Part shown: positions 44,334 to 53,220 of the stretch, piece after piece | Numbering within the stretch: the first letter of the stretch is position 1 | Layout of the letters: every line of letters begins with the position of its first letter | NCBI GenBank assembly: GCA_902781515.1 | Contig: CACZJU010000003.1 | Span: 51,512-115,511, forward strand | Reading direction: 5' to 3' | From: an uncultured Bacteroidales bacterium | Lineage (GTDB): Bacteria > Bacteroidota > Bacteroidia > Bacteroidales > Bacteroidaceae | Length of the DNA: 64,000 bases | Notes under the pieces: model-generated | Told to the model about the DNA's origin: nothing | Database searches by the model: none | What the model saw: only the letters and a program-made list of their open reading frames with translations | Made by a program: the position numbers and the translations under genes

Positions 44334-45458
44334 ATGGAACAGGAATATACATGCGGTAAGAACCTGCGAGGACTGTGTGCCAAAGGCTGCGGACGCGACC
44401 AATGCCAGTTGAACGTACACGACTACATGGCTGACCTGCCCGATAACCAGACGGTAACAGACCTTGTGGAAGTGCAGTTCAAGAACACACGCAAGGGATA
44501 TTACCGAAACGATAATCATCTGGCAATAGAAAAAGGCGATATCGTTGCCGTTGAAGCTTCACCCGGACACGATATCGGCATCGTTACTATGACGGGCCGA
44601 CTGGTAGCTTTGCAGATGAAGAAAGCATACTTGAAGCCAGGCGAGGAGATAAAGAGAATCTATCGCATTGCCCGTCCCACCGATATGGAGAAATACGAAG
44701 AGGCAAAGGCACGCGAACACAGCACCATGATTCGTAGTCGTCAGGCCGCCAAGGACCTGGGTCTGGAGATGAAGATTGGTGATGTAGAATATCAGGGCGA
44801 CGGTAACAAAGCTATCTTCTATTATATTGCCGAAGGACGTGTTGACTTCCGCGAACTCATTAAAGTACTGGCAGAACTCTTCCATGTTCGCATTGAGATG
44901 AAACAGATTGGTGTGCGCCAGGAGGCCGGACGCATCGGCGGATTTGGTCCTTGCGGCAGAGAACTGTGCTGCGCCACATGGATACGTTCGTTCCAAAGCG
45001 TAGGTACTGCTGCTGCACGATTCCAGGATGTAAGCCTCAACCCACAGAAATTGGCTGGTCAGTGCGCTAAACTCAAGTGCTGCATGAACTACGAGGTTGA
45101 CCAATACATCGAAGCCGGACGCCGTCTGCCCAGTCGTGAAATAACGTTGGAGACAATGGATGGTGAATTCTATTTCTTCAAGGCCGACATATTGTCGAAT
45201 ATGGTTACATACAGCAGCGACAAACGTATGGCTGCAAACCTCACAACAATCCCAGCCAAACGTGCGCTGGAAATCATCGAGATGAACCGCAAGGGTGAGA
45301 AGCCTGAAAGTCTTGAAGAAGGCGGAAAGAAACTTCCTGTTCGCCCTGTGGACCTTGCTGCACAAGATGATTTGCACCGTTTCGACAAAAAGAAAAAGAA
45401 GAAGAAAAAACACGGTCACGACAACCGAGAAGCGAAAGAACCGAAAAGTGAGAATTAA
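44334..45458 (+). CDS. ricT: PSP1-domain regulatory iron-sulfur protein, RicT family
   Basis: 374 residues. The PSP1 core includes KKAYLKPGEEIKRIYRIARP and the cysteine-rich block GFGPCGRELCCATWIRSF with a second Cys group in CAKLKCCMNYE; these bind Fe-S clusters in the Bacillus RicAFT complex. An N-terminal Cys group (CGKNLRGLCAKGCGRDQC) is also present. The C-terminus is very Lys-rich (KKKKKKKHGHD). In Bacillus the complex controls mRNA maturation with RNase Y; in Bacteroidetes its role is not established. It lies between holB and gldH, the usual order in this phylum. It overlaps gldH by 11 bp. Confidence 0.85.
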   Translation: MEQEYTCGKNLRGLCAKGCGRDQCQLNVHDYMADLPDNQTVTDLVEVQFKNTRKGYYRNDNHLAIEKGDIVAVEASPGHDIGIVTMTGRLVALQMKKAYLKPGEEIKRIYRIARPTDMEKYEEAKAREHSTMIRSRQAAKDLGLEMKIGDVEYQGDGNKAIFYYIAEGRVDFRELIKVLAELFHVRIEMKQIGVRQEAGRIGGFGPCGRELCCATWIRSFQSVGTAAARFQDVSLNPQKLAGQCAKLKCCMNYEVDQYIEAGRRLPSREITLETMDGEFYFFKADILSNMVTYSSDKRMAANLTTIPAKRALEIIEMNRKGEKPESLEEGGKKLPVRPVDLAAQDDLHRFDKKKKKKKKHGHDNREAKEPKSEN

Positions 45459-45903
45459 GCACCTGTTGCCTGTATTGGCAACACTATTCACAATATCATG
45501 TACCCAAAGTACCATCACCCATCACTATGAAGCGGTGAGTGATGAAGGTTGGAGCCGTAACGATACACTACATTTCCCACTTCCTGAAATTAAAGAGGAT
45601 GGCAATTATCGTGTGGAGTTGGGACTACGCTACAACAATCTGTTCCCATACGAAGGACTATGGCTTGTGGCTGAAACAAGACTCAATACTCCCCATTTCA
45701 TCCGTATAGATACTTTATGCATCGTTACGGCAAACAAAGAAGGACGTCCAACAGGACGAGGCGTAGTATTGATGCAAAGCGATACCTTACTTACTACATT
45801 GCATCTATCAAAGGGACAGAATGGAGAAATCTATCTAAGACACATTATGCACAATGAGGTCTTACCCGGAATACTTGATGTAGGGGTTAAGGTTAAAAGG
45901 TGA
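45448..45903 (+). CDS. gldH: Gliding motility-type lipoprotein GldH
   Basis: 151 residues using the GTG at 45448, read as MRIKHLLPVLATLFTISC. Longer starts lie inside ricT. The lipobox Cys is residue 18. The body has the GldH pattern: WSRNDTLHFPLP, YRVELGLRYNNLFPYEGLWL, and the terminal RHIMHNEVLPGILDVGVKV. In gliding Bacteroidetes GldH belongs to the gliding/type IX secretion set; it is also kept in non-gliding gut species. The ricT-gldH overlap of 11 bp supports the GTG start. Confidence 0.8.
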   Translation: MRIKHLLPVLATLFTISCTQSTITHHYEAVSDEGWSRNDTLHFPLPEIKEDGNYRVELGLRYNNLFPYEGLWLVAETRLNTPHFIRIDTLCIVTANKEGRPTGRGVVLMQSDTLLTTLHLSKGQNGEIYLRHIMHNEVLPGILDVGVKVKR

Positions 45904-45975
45904 ATGGTTAATGGTTATTGGTTATGGGTTATTGGTTATAGGTTATAGGTTATTGGTTATAGGTTATAGATTTAA
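45904..45975. repeat. GGTTATTGGTTATA microsatellite
   Basis: Seven or more GGTTAT(T/A)-type units between the convergent gldH and rodA genes. No terminator hairpin is seen here. Confidence 0.7.
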
Positions 45976-45981
45976 AACCGT

Positions 45982-47460
45982 CTAATGAACAAAGCGGTTG
46001 CGGCCTGCATCCATACGCAGGAAGATAAACAGCAACAATGTGAATCCCCACAACGACGAACCACCATAACTGAAGAATGGCAAGGGAATACCGATAACTG
46101 GAGTCAATCCCAAAACCATACCCACATTTATGAATAGGTGGAACAGGAACACACTCATCACACAATACCCATAAATACGCGCCGAAGCATACGATTGTCG
46201 TTCTGCTAAGTGAATGAGCCTAAGTATCAGGGCAAGGAAAAGGAGCAGAACGATAGCAGAACCGAGAAATCCTTCTTCCTCACCAACCGTACAGAAGATA
46301 AAGTCCGTTTCCTGTTCGGGCACATACTTTAATTTCGTCTGTGTTCCATTGAGGAATCCCTTGCCACGCAAACCGCCAGAACCTATGGCTATCTTTGCCT
46401 GAATAACATTATATCCCACACCTTTTGGATCTTCCTCAATACCGAGCAATACACGAATACGAGTCTGCTGGTGGGGCTGCAGAATATTATTGAGAGCGAA
46501 GTCTGCCGAATAGTGTAGAGTTAGCGAACCGATAGCAAATAGACTTATCAAAGCGTAACGCATAGAACGTTGCTGAACAGCCAGTACTATAAGATATACT
46601 ATCAGTCCTATGCAAACAATTAATAATACCCAAGTGACATCGAAAGGAATAACAAACTTGCTGAATAACAATGCTGTCAAAGTTAGAGCAAAACCATATA
46701 TAAATACTCGCCATACGTGTTCACGCTGCTTAGTATATACATACATCAATCCTACCGTGAACAAGAATATCATGAGGAGTACCAAGAACTGACCAAGACT
46801 AATGTAATGGATATGCCATAAATGAGCATCAGCAAGACGTACCCCAACCACGAAGTAGATAATGGCAGAGACTCCAGCGAATAGTACAGAACCAGGCATT
46901 CCTTCACGATAAAGCATCAGGAAGAATGCAGTATAGACAAGTGCACTACCCGTTTCCTTCTGAAGGATTATAAGTCCCATAGGCAACACCACAAGGAAGC
47001 AGGCTAATGCAAAGTGCCACCATTTGGATATGTTGAAATCATTACTGCCCATATATTTTGCTACACATAGAGCAGTAGCAAACTTCGCAAATTCAGCAGG
47101 TTGGATACTGAACTTACCAATCTTTATCCACGACATAGAACCCTTGATGTCATGGGCAAGAAATGGCGTAGCCAAGAGCAAAAGCATGAATGCAGCATAT
47201 AGCACATAGGCAAAACTGTCATAGAAACGCTCGTCTATACTCAAGACTAAAGCCGCAAGTATGAAGGATGTGCCAATCCACATTATCTGCATACCGCTAC
47301 GGGTTCCAAGGTCGAAGAAGTTACCAGCCTGACCGAAGTCGTATGTAGCACCACATACACTCATCCATCCCATACCCAGCAGGGCTATATATATGATAAT
47401 GGTAAACCAGTCGAGCGAGGCCAGTATTCCACGTTTATTATTATCGTTCGGTGCTACCAT
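45982..47460 (-). CDS. rodA: Rod shape-determining protein RodA (SEDS glycosyltransferase)
   Basis: 492 residues with about ten hydrophobic segments. SEDS motifs: SWIKIGKFSIQPAEFAKFA, the late loop GGLRGKGFLNGTQTKLKYVPEQETDFIF with catalytic Asp, and GLTPVIGIPLPFFSYGGSS. It polymerises glycan strands of peptidoglycan during elongation together with PBP2. Longer than many RodA proteins, with an extended middle region as in Bacteroides. Its start overlaps the pbp2 stop by 20 bp. Last gene of the mre operon. Confidence 0.94.
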   Translation of the reverse strand: MVAPNDNNKRGILASLDWFTIIIYIALLGMGWMSVCGATYDFGQAGNFFDLGTRSGMQIMWIGTSFILAALVLSIDERFYDSFAYVLYAAFMLLLLATPFLAHDIKGSMSWIKIGKFSIQPAEFAKFATALCVAKYMGSNDFNISKWWHFALACFLVVLPMGLIILQKETGSALVYTAFFLMLYREGMPGSVLFAGVSAIIYFVVGVRLADAHLWHIHYISLGQFLVLLMIFLFTVGLMYVYTKQREHVWRVFIYGFALTLTALLFSKFVIPFDVTWVLLIVCIGLIVYLIVLAVQQRSMRYALISLFAIGSLTLHYSADFALNNILQPHQQTRIRVLLGIEEDPKGVGYNVIQAKIAIGSGGLRGKGFLNGTQTKLKYVPEQETDFIFCTVGEEEGFLGSAIVLLLFLALILRLIHLAERQSYASARIYGYCVMSVFLFHLFINVGMVLGLTPVIGIPLPFFSYGGSSLWGFTLLLFIFLRMDAGRNRFVH

Positions 47461-49291
47461 AGTTTATAGTTCTGTTAGCAAAAGCCTCTGCCTTGGCTTC
47501 ACTCGATGGCGAAAGCTTTCCGTTGATGAATTTCTCCATAATCAATGCACCGAATGGAACTCCATAAGTTGCTCCCCAACCACCATTCTCGACATATACA
47601 GCCACAGCAATCTTTGGGTCGTCCTTTGGAGCAAAGCCCATAAATACGGAATGGTCGTGACCGCGGTTTTGTGCCGTTCCCGTCTTGCCGCACACCTCAT
47701 ACCACCCATTGTTTGCAGAACGGCAAGTTCCTCCTACTACGGCCTGACGCATACCTGCTACAACTGTTTCATAATTATGACGCGAAACTTTAGTATAATG
47801 CTTCTCGCGATATATTGTATCTATTGACTCTCCCTGAACCTCCTTAACCACATGAGGGATGATGTAATAACCGCGATTAGCAATCGTAGCTCCAAGATTT
47901 GCTATTTGAAGCGGTGTAAGGTTTACCTCACCCTGTCCGATGGCAATGGAGATGATACTCAAAGCGCTCCACGATTTACCCAGATGCTTGTCGTAAAAGT
48001 CGGCATTGGGGATTAAGCCACGTTTCTCGCCTGGCAAGTCTATACCCAAAGGATAACCGAAACCCATGCTAACCATATAGTCCTTCCAAGTCGTCATAGC
48101 CTCCTGCACAGAAGCATACTTCTTACGATTACCAAACATATAGTAAAGTCCCCAGCAGAAATATCCGTTACATGAAGTTGCTATGGTAGGAATAAGTGGA
48201 ATAGGTGAAGCATGACCGTGACATCCTACCTTCAATCGTCCGAAACGGAAGCCTCCACTACAAGGATAAGTAGTCTGAGGCGTGATTATCCCCTCTTCAA
48301 GGAACGTGAGTGCCTGACTGGTCTTGAATGTAGAACCAGGAGGGTACTGTCCCATAATGGCACGATTAAGCAACGGCTTCATCGGGTCTGCAGTAAGCAT
48401 ACGGTTATTGCGTCCACGTTGTCGGCCTACCATGATACGCGGGTCATAAGTCGGCGATGAAACCATACAAAGCACTTCGCCAGTAGATGGTTCTATAGCC
48501 ACTATACTACCTAGTTTTCCACGCATCAAGCGCTCGCCCAGCTGTTGCAGTTCAAGGTCGATACTTAATGTAAGGTTCTTTCCAGGTATAGGAGCACGGT
48601 CGAACTTTCCGTTTTGATAATTACCCTTTATTCGTCCCTTTGCATCACGAAGAAGTATCTCCACACCCTTTTCACCACGCAACTGTCGTTCGTAACTGCG
48701 TTCTACGCCAAGTTTGCCTATATAGTCACCACTCTGATAATAATCATCTGACTCAATATCGGCAGGACCAACCTCTCCCACATCACCAAGGATATGTGCT
48801 GCATTTGGGTATGTATATTGACGAATGCTACGTTTCTGGATATAGAATCCAGGGAAACGGAACAGCTTCTCCTGAAATGTCGAGAATTCCTCTGCCGAGA
48901 GCTGGTTCATGAAAATCTGTTGGGTATAACTGCTGTAACCAGGATTGCGGTTTCGATCTTTAATCTCCTCCATTCGGCGGTCGAATATCTCCTGAGTTAT
49001 GCCAAGACTCTCACAAAGGTCCAATGTATCCAAGTCATTCAGCTCAGACATCACAACCATTACGTCGTAAGCCGGCTGGTTATATACCAGCAATTTACCA
49101 GTACGGTCACGCATAGCACCACGGGCAGGGTACTGAATACGTTTGAGAAATGCATTGGAGTCGGCATTGCGCTTGAAGTCCTCGCTCATCAGTTGCAATG
49201 TAAAAAGTCGCAACAGATAAACGACAACAATGCCAATAGCAATAGCACCCAGAATATACTTTCTGTTGCCGTATTGTACGTCATTTCCCAT
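47441..49291 (-). CDS. mrdA: Penicillin-binding protein 2 (elongasome transpeptidase)
   Basis: 616 residues. One N-terminal membrane helix (ILGAIAIGIVVVYLLRLFTL), a dimerisation domain (RIQYPARGAMRDRTGKLL) and a transpeptidase domain with SxxK in PGSTFKTSQ, SxN in TSCNGYF, and KTGT in VCGKTGTAQNRG. It cross-links peptidoglycan with RodA during elongation and is a beta-lactam target. It overlaps mreD by 11 bp upstream and rodA by 20 bp downstream. Confidence 0.95.
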   Translation of the reverse strand: MGNDVQYGNRKYILGAIAIGIVVVYLLRLFTLQLMSEDFKRNADSNAFLKRIQYPARGAMRDRTGKLLVYNQPAYDVMVVMSELNDLDTLDLCESLGITQEIFDRRMEEIKDRNRNPGYSSYTQQIFMNQLSAEEFSTFQEKLFRFPGFYIQKRSIRQYTYPNAAHILGDVGEVGPADIESDDYYQSGDYIGKLGVERSYERQLRGEKGVEILLRDAKGRIKGNYQNGKFDRAPIPGKNLTLSIDLELQQLGERLMRGKLGSIVAIEPSTGEVLCMVSSPTYDPRIMVGRQRGRNNRMLTADPMKPLLNRAIMGQYPPGSTFKTSQALTFLEEGIITPQTTYPCSGGFRFGRLKVGCHGHASPIPLIPTIATSCNGYFCWGLYYMFGNRKKYASVQEAMTTWKDYMVSMGFGYPLGIDLPGEKRGLIPNADFYDKHLGKSWSALSIISIAIGQGEVNLTPLQIANLGATIANRGYYIIPHVVKEVQGESIDTIYREKHYTKVSRHNYETVVAGMRQAVVGGTCRSANNGWYEVCGKTGTAQNRGHDHSVFMGFAPKDDPKIAVAVYVENGGWGATYGVPFGALIMEKFINGKLSPSSEAKAEAFANRTINYGSTER

Positions 49292-49784
49292 TTCGCAGAG
49301 TGTCGATTATGAGCATTAATACAAATGTCAATAAGAGGCTTGAAGCATAGGTTATCAGCATTTCCCGAATATGGAAGAACGAGAAACTCTCCAATATGAA
49401 ATATGCCGTGTGGTGTACTAATAAGAGAATGGAAAGATAACGAATATGATTCCATCGTCCCATACTCTTGAATGTTGGCACCATATCCTCTGCGACCTCC
49501 TTTGGAACCATTGAACAGAGCAAAGGCCATTGAACAAATGAAGCCAACACTAAAGATGCGGCAGCCTCACCGGGGGTATTTGAGAATGCATCGATGATAA
49601 CTCCCAAGACAAAAGCCCACAACATGTTTCCAATGCGACTGGCATTCAATGGGAAGAAAGCGAGGAAGAGGACATAGGGCATTGGTGTAGCATATCCGAA
49701 CAGATGTATATGGTTGCACACCAACACCTGCAAGGCAATCAAGGCAAGCATCTGCAACAAATGTCGAAGGAATATCAGTATCAT
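49281..49784 (-). CDS. mreD: Rod shape-determining protein MreD
   Basis: 167 residues using ATG at 49784, whose A is the last base of the mreC TAA (TAATG); the longer frame from 49835 would overlap mreC by 52 bp. Hydrophobic throughout with five or six membrane segments. Motifs such as HLFGYATPMPYVLFLAFFPL and LGVIIDAFSNTPG resemble the MreD family in Bacteroidetes. Inner-membrane part of the elongasome. Confidence 0.88.
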   Translation of the reverse strand: MILIFLRHLLQMLALIALQVLVCNHIHLFGYATPMPYVLFLAFFPLNASRIGNMLWAFVLGVIIDAFSNTPGEAAASLVLASFVQWPLLCSMVPKEVAEDMVPTFKSMGRWNHIRYLSILLLVHHTAYFILESFSFFHIREMLITYASSLLLTFVLMLIIDTLRNGK

Positions 49785-50626
49785 TACTCTTCTTCGTTTT
49801 CTTTTTTTGTTTGAATCATCGGAGCCGATTTCCAATCTAAGACACTAACATCACGCAATCGGGCAAAATCGGTACTCAGTCCAATCTCAAGTTTATACGA
49901 CAGTCCATCATCAGAGTTCAGTATCCGCTTCACTCTGCCTATGAATATACCTGGAGGGAAGACGCTGCTGTAACCGCTGGTTTCCACCATTTCATCTTCC
50001 TTCAAGTCTGCATGACGAGGAATATCGTCGATGAAAGCCCGTAACGGACTACCACCTTCCCACTTGAGATATCCGAAATAATCTGTTCGCTTCAATCGGC
50101 AACTGATGCTGCTATGAGAATTCAGTACCGGCAGAACTATTGAATAATGGCGACCTACCTGACACACGATACCCACAATACCAGTACCGCAGACAACACC
50201 CATCTCCGTCCGGATGCCATCGGCCTTTCCCTTATTAATAGTTATGAAATTGTCCCTATCGCGAATGCTGTTATTAATTACCCGTGCCGGAATACGCTTG
50301 ATTCCATTCAGATGTGCTGCCAGTTCCAACTCTGTTTGTGTGGAATCATGCTCCAACAAAGCCAGACGGTGACGGAGTATGTCAACTTCACACTGTAACT
50401 CGAGGTTTGTTTCCGTCAACTGACGGTTCAACTCGCCAAGATTATGATACGATAAAACCCTGTTCTCTATTTCCAGCACCTTACCCGTGACAGCATTAGC
50501 CTGAGTAAACCATACGCTGCTTTGATAAGAACCATAACGAAGAAGGAGCACCAGGCTCGTTATCTCCAAAAGAAGAAAAACAATCCAGTGCCCCCACTCT
50601 CTTATTCTATCCTGCAGGGTACTCAC
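49784..50626 (-). CDS. mreC: Rod shape-determining protein MreC
   Basis: 280 residues: a short cytoplasmic N-terminus, one membrane helix (WIVFLLLEITSLVLLL), a coiled coil (LNRQLTETNLELQCEVDILR) and the periplasmic double beta domain (PARVINNSIRDRDNFITINKGK, GVVCGTGIVGIVCQVG). It links MreB to PBP2. It starts 4 bp after mreB. Confidence 0.94.
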   Translation of the reverse strand: MSTLQDRIREWGHWIVFLLLEITSLVLLLRYGSYQSSVWFTQANAVTGKVLEIENRVLSYHNLGELNRQLTETNLELQCEVDILRHRLALLEHDSTQTELELAAHLNGIKRIPARVINNSIRDRDNFITINKGKADGIRTEMGVVCGTGIVGIVCQVGRHYSIVLPVLNSHSSISCRLKRTDYFGYLKWEGGSPLRAFIDDIPRHADLKEDEMVETSGYSSVFPPGIFIGRVKRILNSDDGLSYKLEIGLSTDFARLRDVSVLDWKSAPMIQTKKENEEE

Positions 50627-50630
50627 TTTA

Positions 50631-51650
50631 TTACATCAGGAACGAGAACTCGCGAATATTCTTCAATGCCACACCTGTACCCTTTGCTACGCTGTGCAAT
50701 GGGTCTTCAGCCACATGGAAGGGGATATTTATCTTATCTGTCAGACGTTTGTCAAGTCCACGCAGTTGGGCTCCACCTCCAGTCAGCCAGATACCATTGT
50801 GCACGATATCGGCATATAATTCAGGTGGTGTTGCCTCCAAAGCATTCAATACAGCAGTCTCTATCTTTGAGATTGTCTTTTCCAGACAGTGTGCTATCTC
50901 TTGGTAGCAAACAGGCACTTCCATAGGCAATGCTGTAATCTTGTTAGGACCATAGACAACATAGTCGTCTGGAGCATCATCGCCAAGGTCTGCTAAAGCA
51001 GCTCCGACATGAATCTTAATACGCTCAGCCATACGTTCCGAAACACGAAGGTTGTGCTGACGGCTCATATAGTCCTGAATGTCTGCCGTGAGGTCATCGC
51101 CAGCCAAACGCTGACTCATATTCACCACAATACCTCCCATGGAAATAACGGCAATCTCAGTGCTACCGCCACCGATATCAACTACCATGTTGCCCTGTGG
51201 TGCCAACACATCCAGACCGATACCTATAGCAGCAGCCATAGGTTCATAAATGAGATATACCTCACGTCCGCCGGCATGTTCTGCACTATCACGCACAGCA
51301 CGTAGCTCCACTTCAGTAGAACCACTTGGTACGCCTATCACCATCTTTATTGACGGGCTGAACAGACTGCGTCCAGTATGTACCATTTTTATCAAGCCGC
51401 GAATCATTTTCTCGCATGCATCGAAGTCGGCTATCACACCACTGCGCAATGGACGCACAGTGCGGATGTCCGAATTTGTCTTTTCATGCATTTCCTTGGC
51501 ACGCTCACCAACAGCAATCATGCGATCAGTACGACGGTCAAGAGCCACCACACTTGGTTGGTCAACCACAATCTTACCATCAGAGATGATGATGGTGTTG
51601 GCCGTACCCAAGTCCATGGCAATTTCCTTACTCAATGAAAACCACTTCAT
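50631..51650 (-). CDS. mreB: Rod shape-determining protein MreB (actin homologue)
   Basis: 339 residues. Actin-fold nucleotide motifs: MDLGTANTII (phosphate 1), MVVDIGGGSTEIAVISMGG (phosphate 2) and WLTGGGAQLRGLD (adenosine). EPMAAAIGIGLDV is also present. It polymerises on the inner membrane and directs the elongation machinery. First of the shape genes; purH lies upstream across a 97-bp spacer of microsatellite and repeat DNA. Confidence 0.97.
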   Translation of the reverse strand: MKWFSLSKEIAMDLGTANTIIISDGKIVVDQPSVVALDRRTDRMIAVGERAKEMHEKTNSDIRTVRPLRSGVIADFDACEKMIRGLIKMVHTGRSLFSPSIKMVIGVPSGSTEVELRAVRDSAEHAGGREVYLIYEPMAAAIGIGLDVLAPQGNMVVDIGGGSTEIAVISMGGIVVNMSQRLAGDDLTADIQDYMSRQHNLRVSERMAERIKIHVGAALADLGDDAPDDYVVYGPNKITALPMEVPVCYQEIAHCLEKTISKIETAVLNALEATPPELYADIVHNGIWLTGGGAQLRGLDKRLTDKINIPFHVAEDPLHSVAKGTGVALKNIREFSFLM

Positions 51651-51652
51651 TA

Positions 51653-51746
51653 TAATTTGACAATTTACAATTTTACAATTTTTTCCTCACTTCTCACCCT
51701 TCACTACTCACTTCTTGCTCCTCTTCGCTACGCAAGCGCTTTGCGA
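51653..51746. repeat. Microsatellite spacer plus CTACGCAAGCG element (copy Z1)
   Basis: ACAATTTTACAATTTT and CTCACTTCTCACCCTTCACTA runs are followed by TTCTTGCTCC...TTCGCTACGCAAGCG (about 51713-51738). The same element occurs after tRNA-Ser at 58533-58560. It abuts the purH stop. Confidence 0.6.
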
Positions 51747-52343
51747 TTACTCCCCTTGTGAGAACCAAGAGTGAATGGCGGTGTCATAGTGACTGCTTAC
51801 AGCAAAAGCCTGTGTGGCAAACCAACGACGCTGTTCCAATGTCGTCTGTGCACCCTGTTCGTCCAGAATCTCTGCCAAACGGCTATACTGAGCCTTCGAA
51901 GGAACGATTACTACATCGTTGAAGTTCTTTGCAGCAGCACGAATCAGCGAAATACCGCCGATATCTATCTTCTCAATAATGTCAGCCTCAGATGCTCCGC
52001 TCTTAACAGTCTCTTCAAAAGGATATAGGTCAACGATAACGAGGTCTATTTCAGGAATCTCATATTTTCCCATCTCTTGCTGGTCGCCCTCCAAAGCACG
52101 ACGCCCCAAAATACCGCCGAACACCTTCGGATGCAGAGTCTTAACGCGACCGCCCAAGATGCTGGGATAGCCGGTAACGTCCTCTACTCGTTGGCAAGGA
52201 ATGCCCAGACTCTCAATGAAAGCCTGCGTTCCACCTGTACTAAGCAGTTCTACACCTTCGGCATGTAACTTGCGAAGTATGTTATCCAATCCGTCCTTGT
52301 GATACACGCTCACCAAGGCTTTGCCAATCTTCTTATTCTCCAT
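51747..52343 (-). CDS. purH: IMP cyclohydrolase domain of PurH, stand-alone
   Basis: 198 residues from ATG at 52343 (MENKKIGKALVSVYHKDGL); the longer frame from 52385 begins inside the promoter. The MGS-like fold is clear: LLSTGGTQAFIESLGIP, VEDVTGYPSILGGRVKTLHPKVFGGIL, LYPFEETVKSGAS, EKIDIGGISLIRAAAKN. The protein stops at SHYDTAIHSWF, just where the AICAR transformylase domain of the usual bifunctional enzyme of about 510 residues would begin. No remnant of that domain follows; instead there is a repeat element and then mreB. It can catalyse FAICAR to IMP; the formyl transfer step must be done by a protein encoded elsewhere. Confidence 0.88.
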   Translation of the reverse strand: MENKKIGKALVSVYHKDGLDNILRKLHAEGVELLSTGGTQAFIESLGIPCQRVEDVTGYPSILGGRVKTLHPKVFGGILGRRALEGDQQEMGKYEIPEIDLVIVDLYPFEETVKSGASEADIIEKIDIGGISLIRAAAKNFNDVVIVPSKAQYSRLAEILDEQGAQTTLEQRRWFATQAFAVSSHYDTAIHSWFSQGE

Positions 52344-52382
52344 AAAACTATCTTTATTAATATACGCGTGTGAAAATCGCGG

Positions 52383-52390
52383 CAAAGATA
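52383..52390 (-). promoter_or_regulatory. Promoter -7 box for the purH-mre operon
   Basis: TATCTTTG on the minus strand, about 40 nt upstream of the ATG at 52343. No -33 TTTG at proper spacing. Confidence 0.55.
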
Positions 52391-52431
52391 CGAATTTTTT
52401 CTCTATTAATATGAAAAATGTTCGCTAATTA

Positions 52432-52464
52432 TTTGGTAGTATCACATACTTTGTATTAACTTCG
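52432..52464 (+). promoter_or_regulatory. Promoter for the RecQ-C-like gene
   Basis: TTTG at 52432-52435, a 21-bp spacer, TAACTTCG at 52457-52464 (one mismatch). Leader about 20 nt. Confidence 0.5.
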
Positions 52465-52491
52465 CCCCCGGATTTACACAACACACATTAT

Positions 52492-53220
52492 ATGGATGTA
52501 AAAGACTCTTTAAAAATTATACTTGACACCCTGCATGGTTTTAAGAAGCAACGTATTAGTCGTCAGGAACTTGTAGACTTCATCAGAGGTGTCGAGAGCA
52601 AGCAGATCACAGACAAAGGACTGGACACGCTTGAGAACTTCGGAAGCGGCGACAAACGCGAAGAGGCACACTATAATGCTGTCATAGACCAAGCCGTTGA
52701 AGATAAGATGCTGAAGATGGTGGACAACTCCATTGCAGTAACTGCCAAAGGTGAGCGTTTCCGCAAACAGCCCACAGAGTACATTTTGCGTGAAGACAAC
52801 GATGAGGACGGTCCTGGCGAGAGCGATAACATCATGCTCGACAACCTTGTAGCCAGTGCACTCAACGACGATGATGACGATGAGACGGAACATATAACCC
52901 ATGCCCCGTCAAACGCACGTTCACAGCAGATGATTCACCTCATTCAAGCCATCGACCGTAAGATTCCACTCGATGACTATGCAGAACAGATGCAACTTGG
53001 TTTCGATGAAGTACTCGATAGCCTTGACCATTTGGTTGAACGTGGTACAAACTTCGATATCACATATTTCGTAGATGAAGTGCTCGACAAAGACTGTCAG
53101 GACGAGCTACTTGACTTCTTTGACGAGAATAAAGGAAACGTGGCAAAGGCCATCGAGGAATTCTACGGTGTATATCGCCCGGAGGAAATCCGCCTTGCCC
53201 GCCTTATATGGAAACCTTAG
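52492..53220 (+). CDS. Free-standing RecQ C-terminal-like protein (RQC winged helix plus helical tail), no helicase domain
   Basis: 242 residues. Residues about 5-100 look like an RQC winged helix (ISRQELVDFIRG, DTLENFGSGDKREEAHYNAVID, IAVTAKGERFRKQP). After an acidic linker rich in Asp, residues about 145-242 match the C-terminal helical block at the end of Bacteroidetes RecQ helicases: DDYAEQMQLGFDEVLDSLDHL, GTNFDITYFVDEVLDKD, YRPEEIRLARLIW. The DEAH-box helicase domains are absent, and the gene has its own promoter, so it does not look like a fresh truncation. A DNA-binding accessory protein is plausible. The family assignment is from memory of motif patterns. Confidence 0.5.
   Translation: MDVKDSLKIILDTLHGFKKQRISRQELVDFIRGVESKQITDKGLDTLENFGSGDKREEAHYNAVIDQAVEDKMLKMVDNSIAVTAKGERFRKQPTEYILREDNDEDGPGESDNIMLDNLVASALNDDDDDETEHITHAPSNARSQQMIHLIQAIDRKIPLDDYAEQMQLGFDEVLDSLDHLVERGTNFDITYFVDEVLDKDCQDELLDFFDENKGNVAKAIEEFYGVYRPEEIRLARLIWKP

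Noticed and set aside
51747-52343. Frameshift in purH hiding the second domain
   Set aside because: No sequence resembling the AICAR transformylase was found in any frame between the stop and mreB; the gap is only 97 bp.
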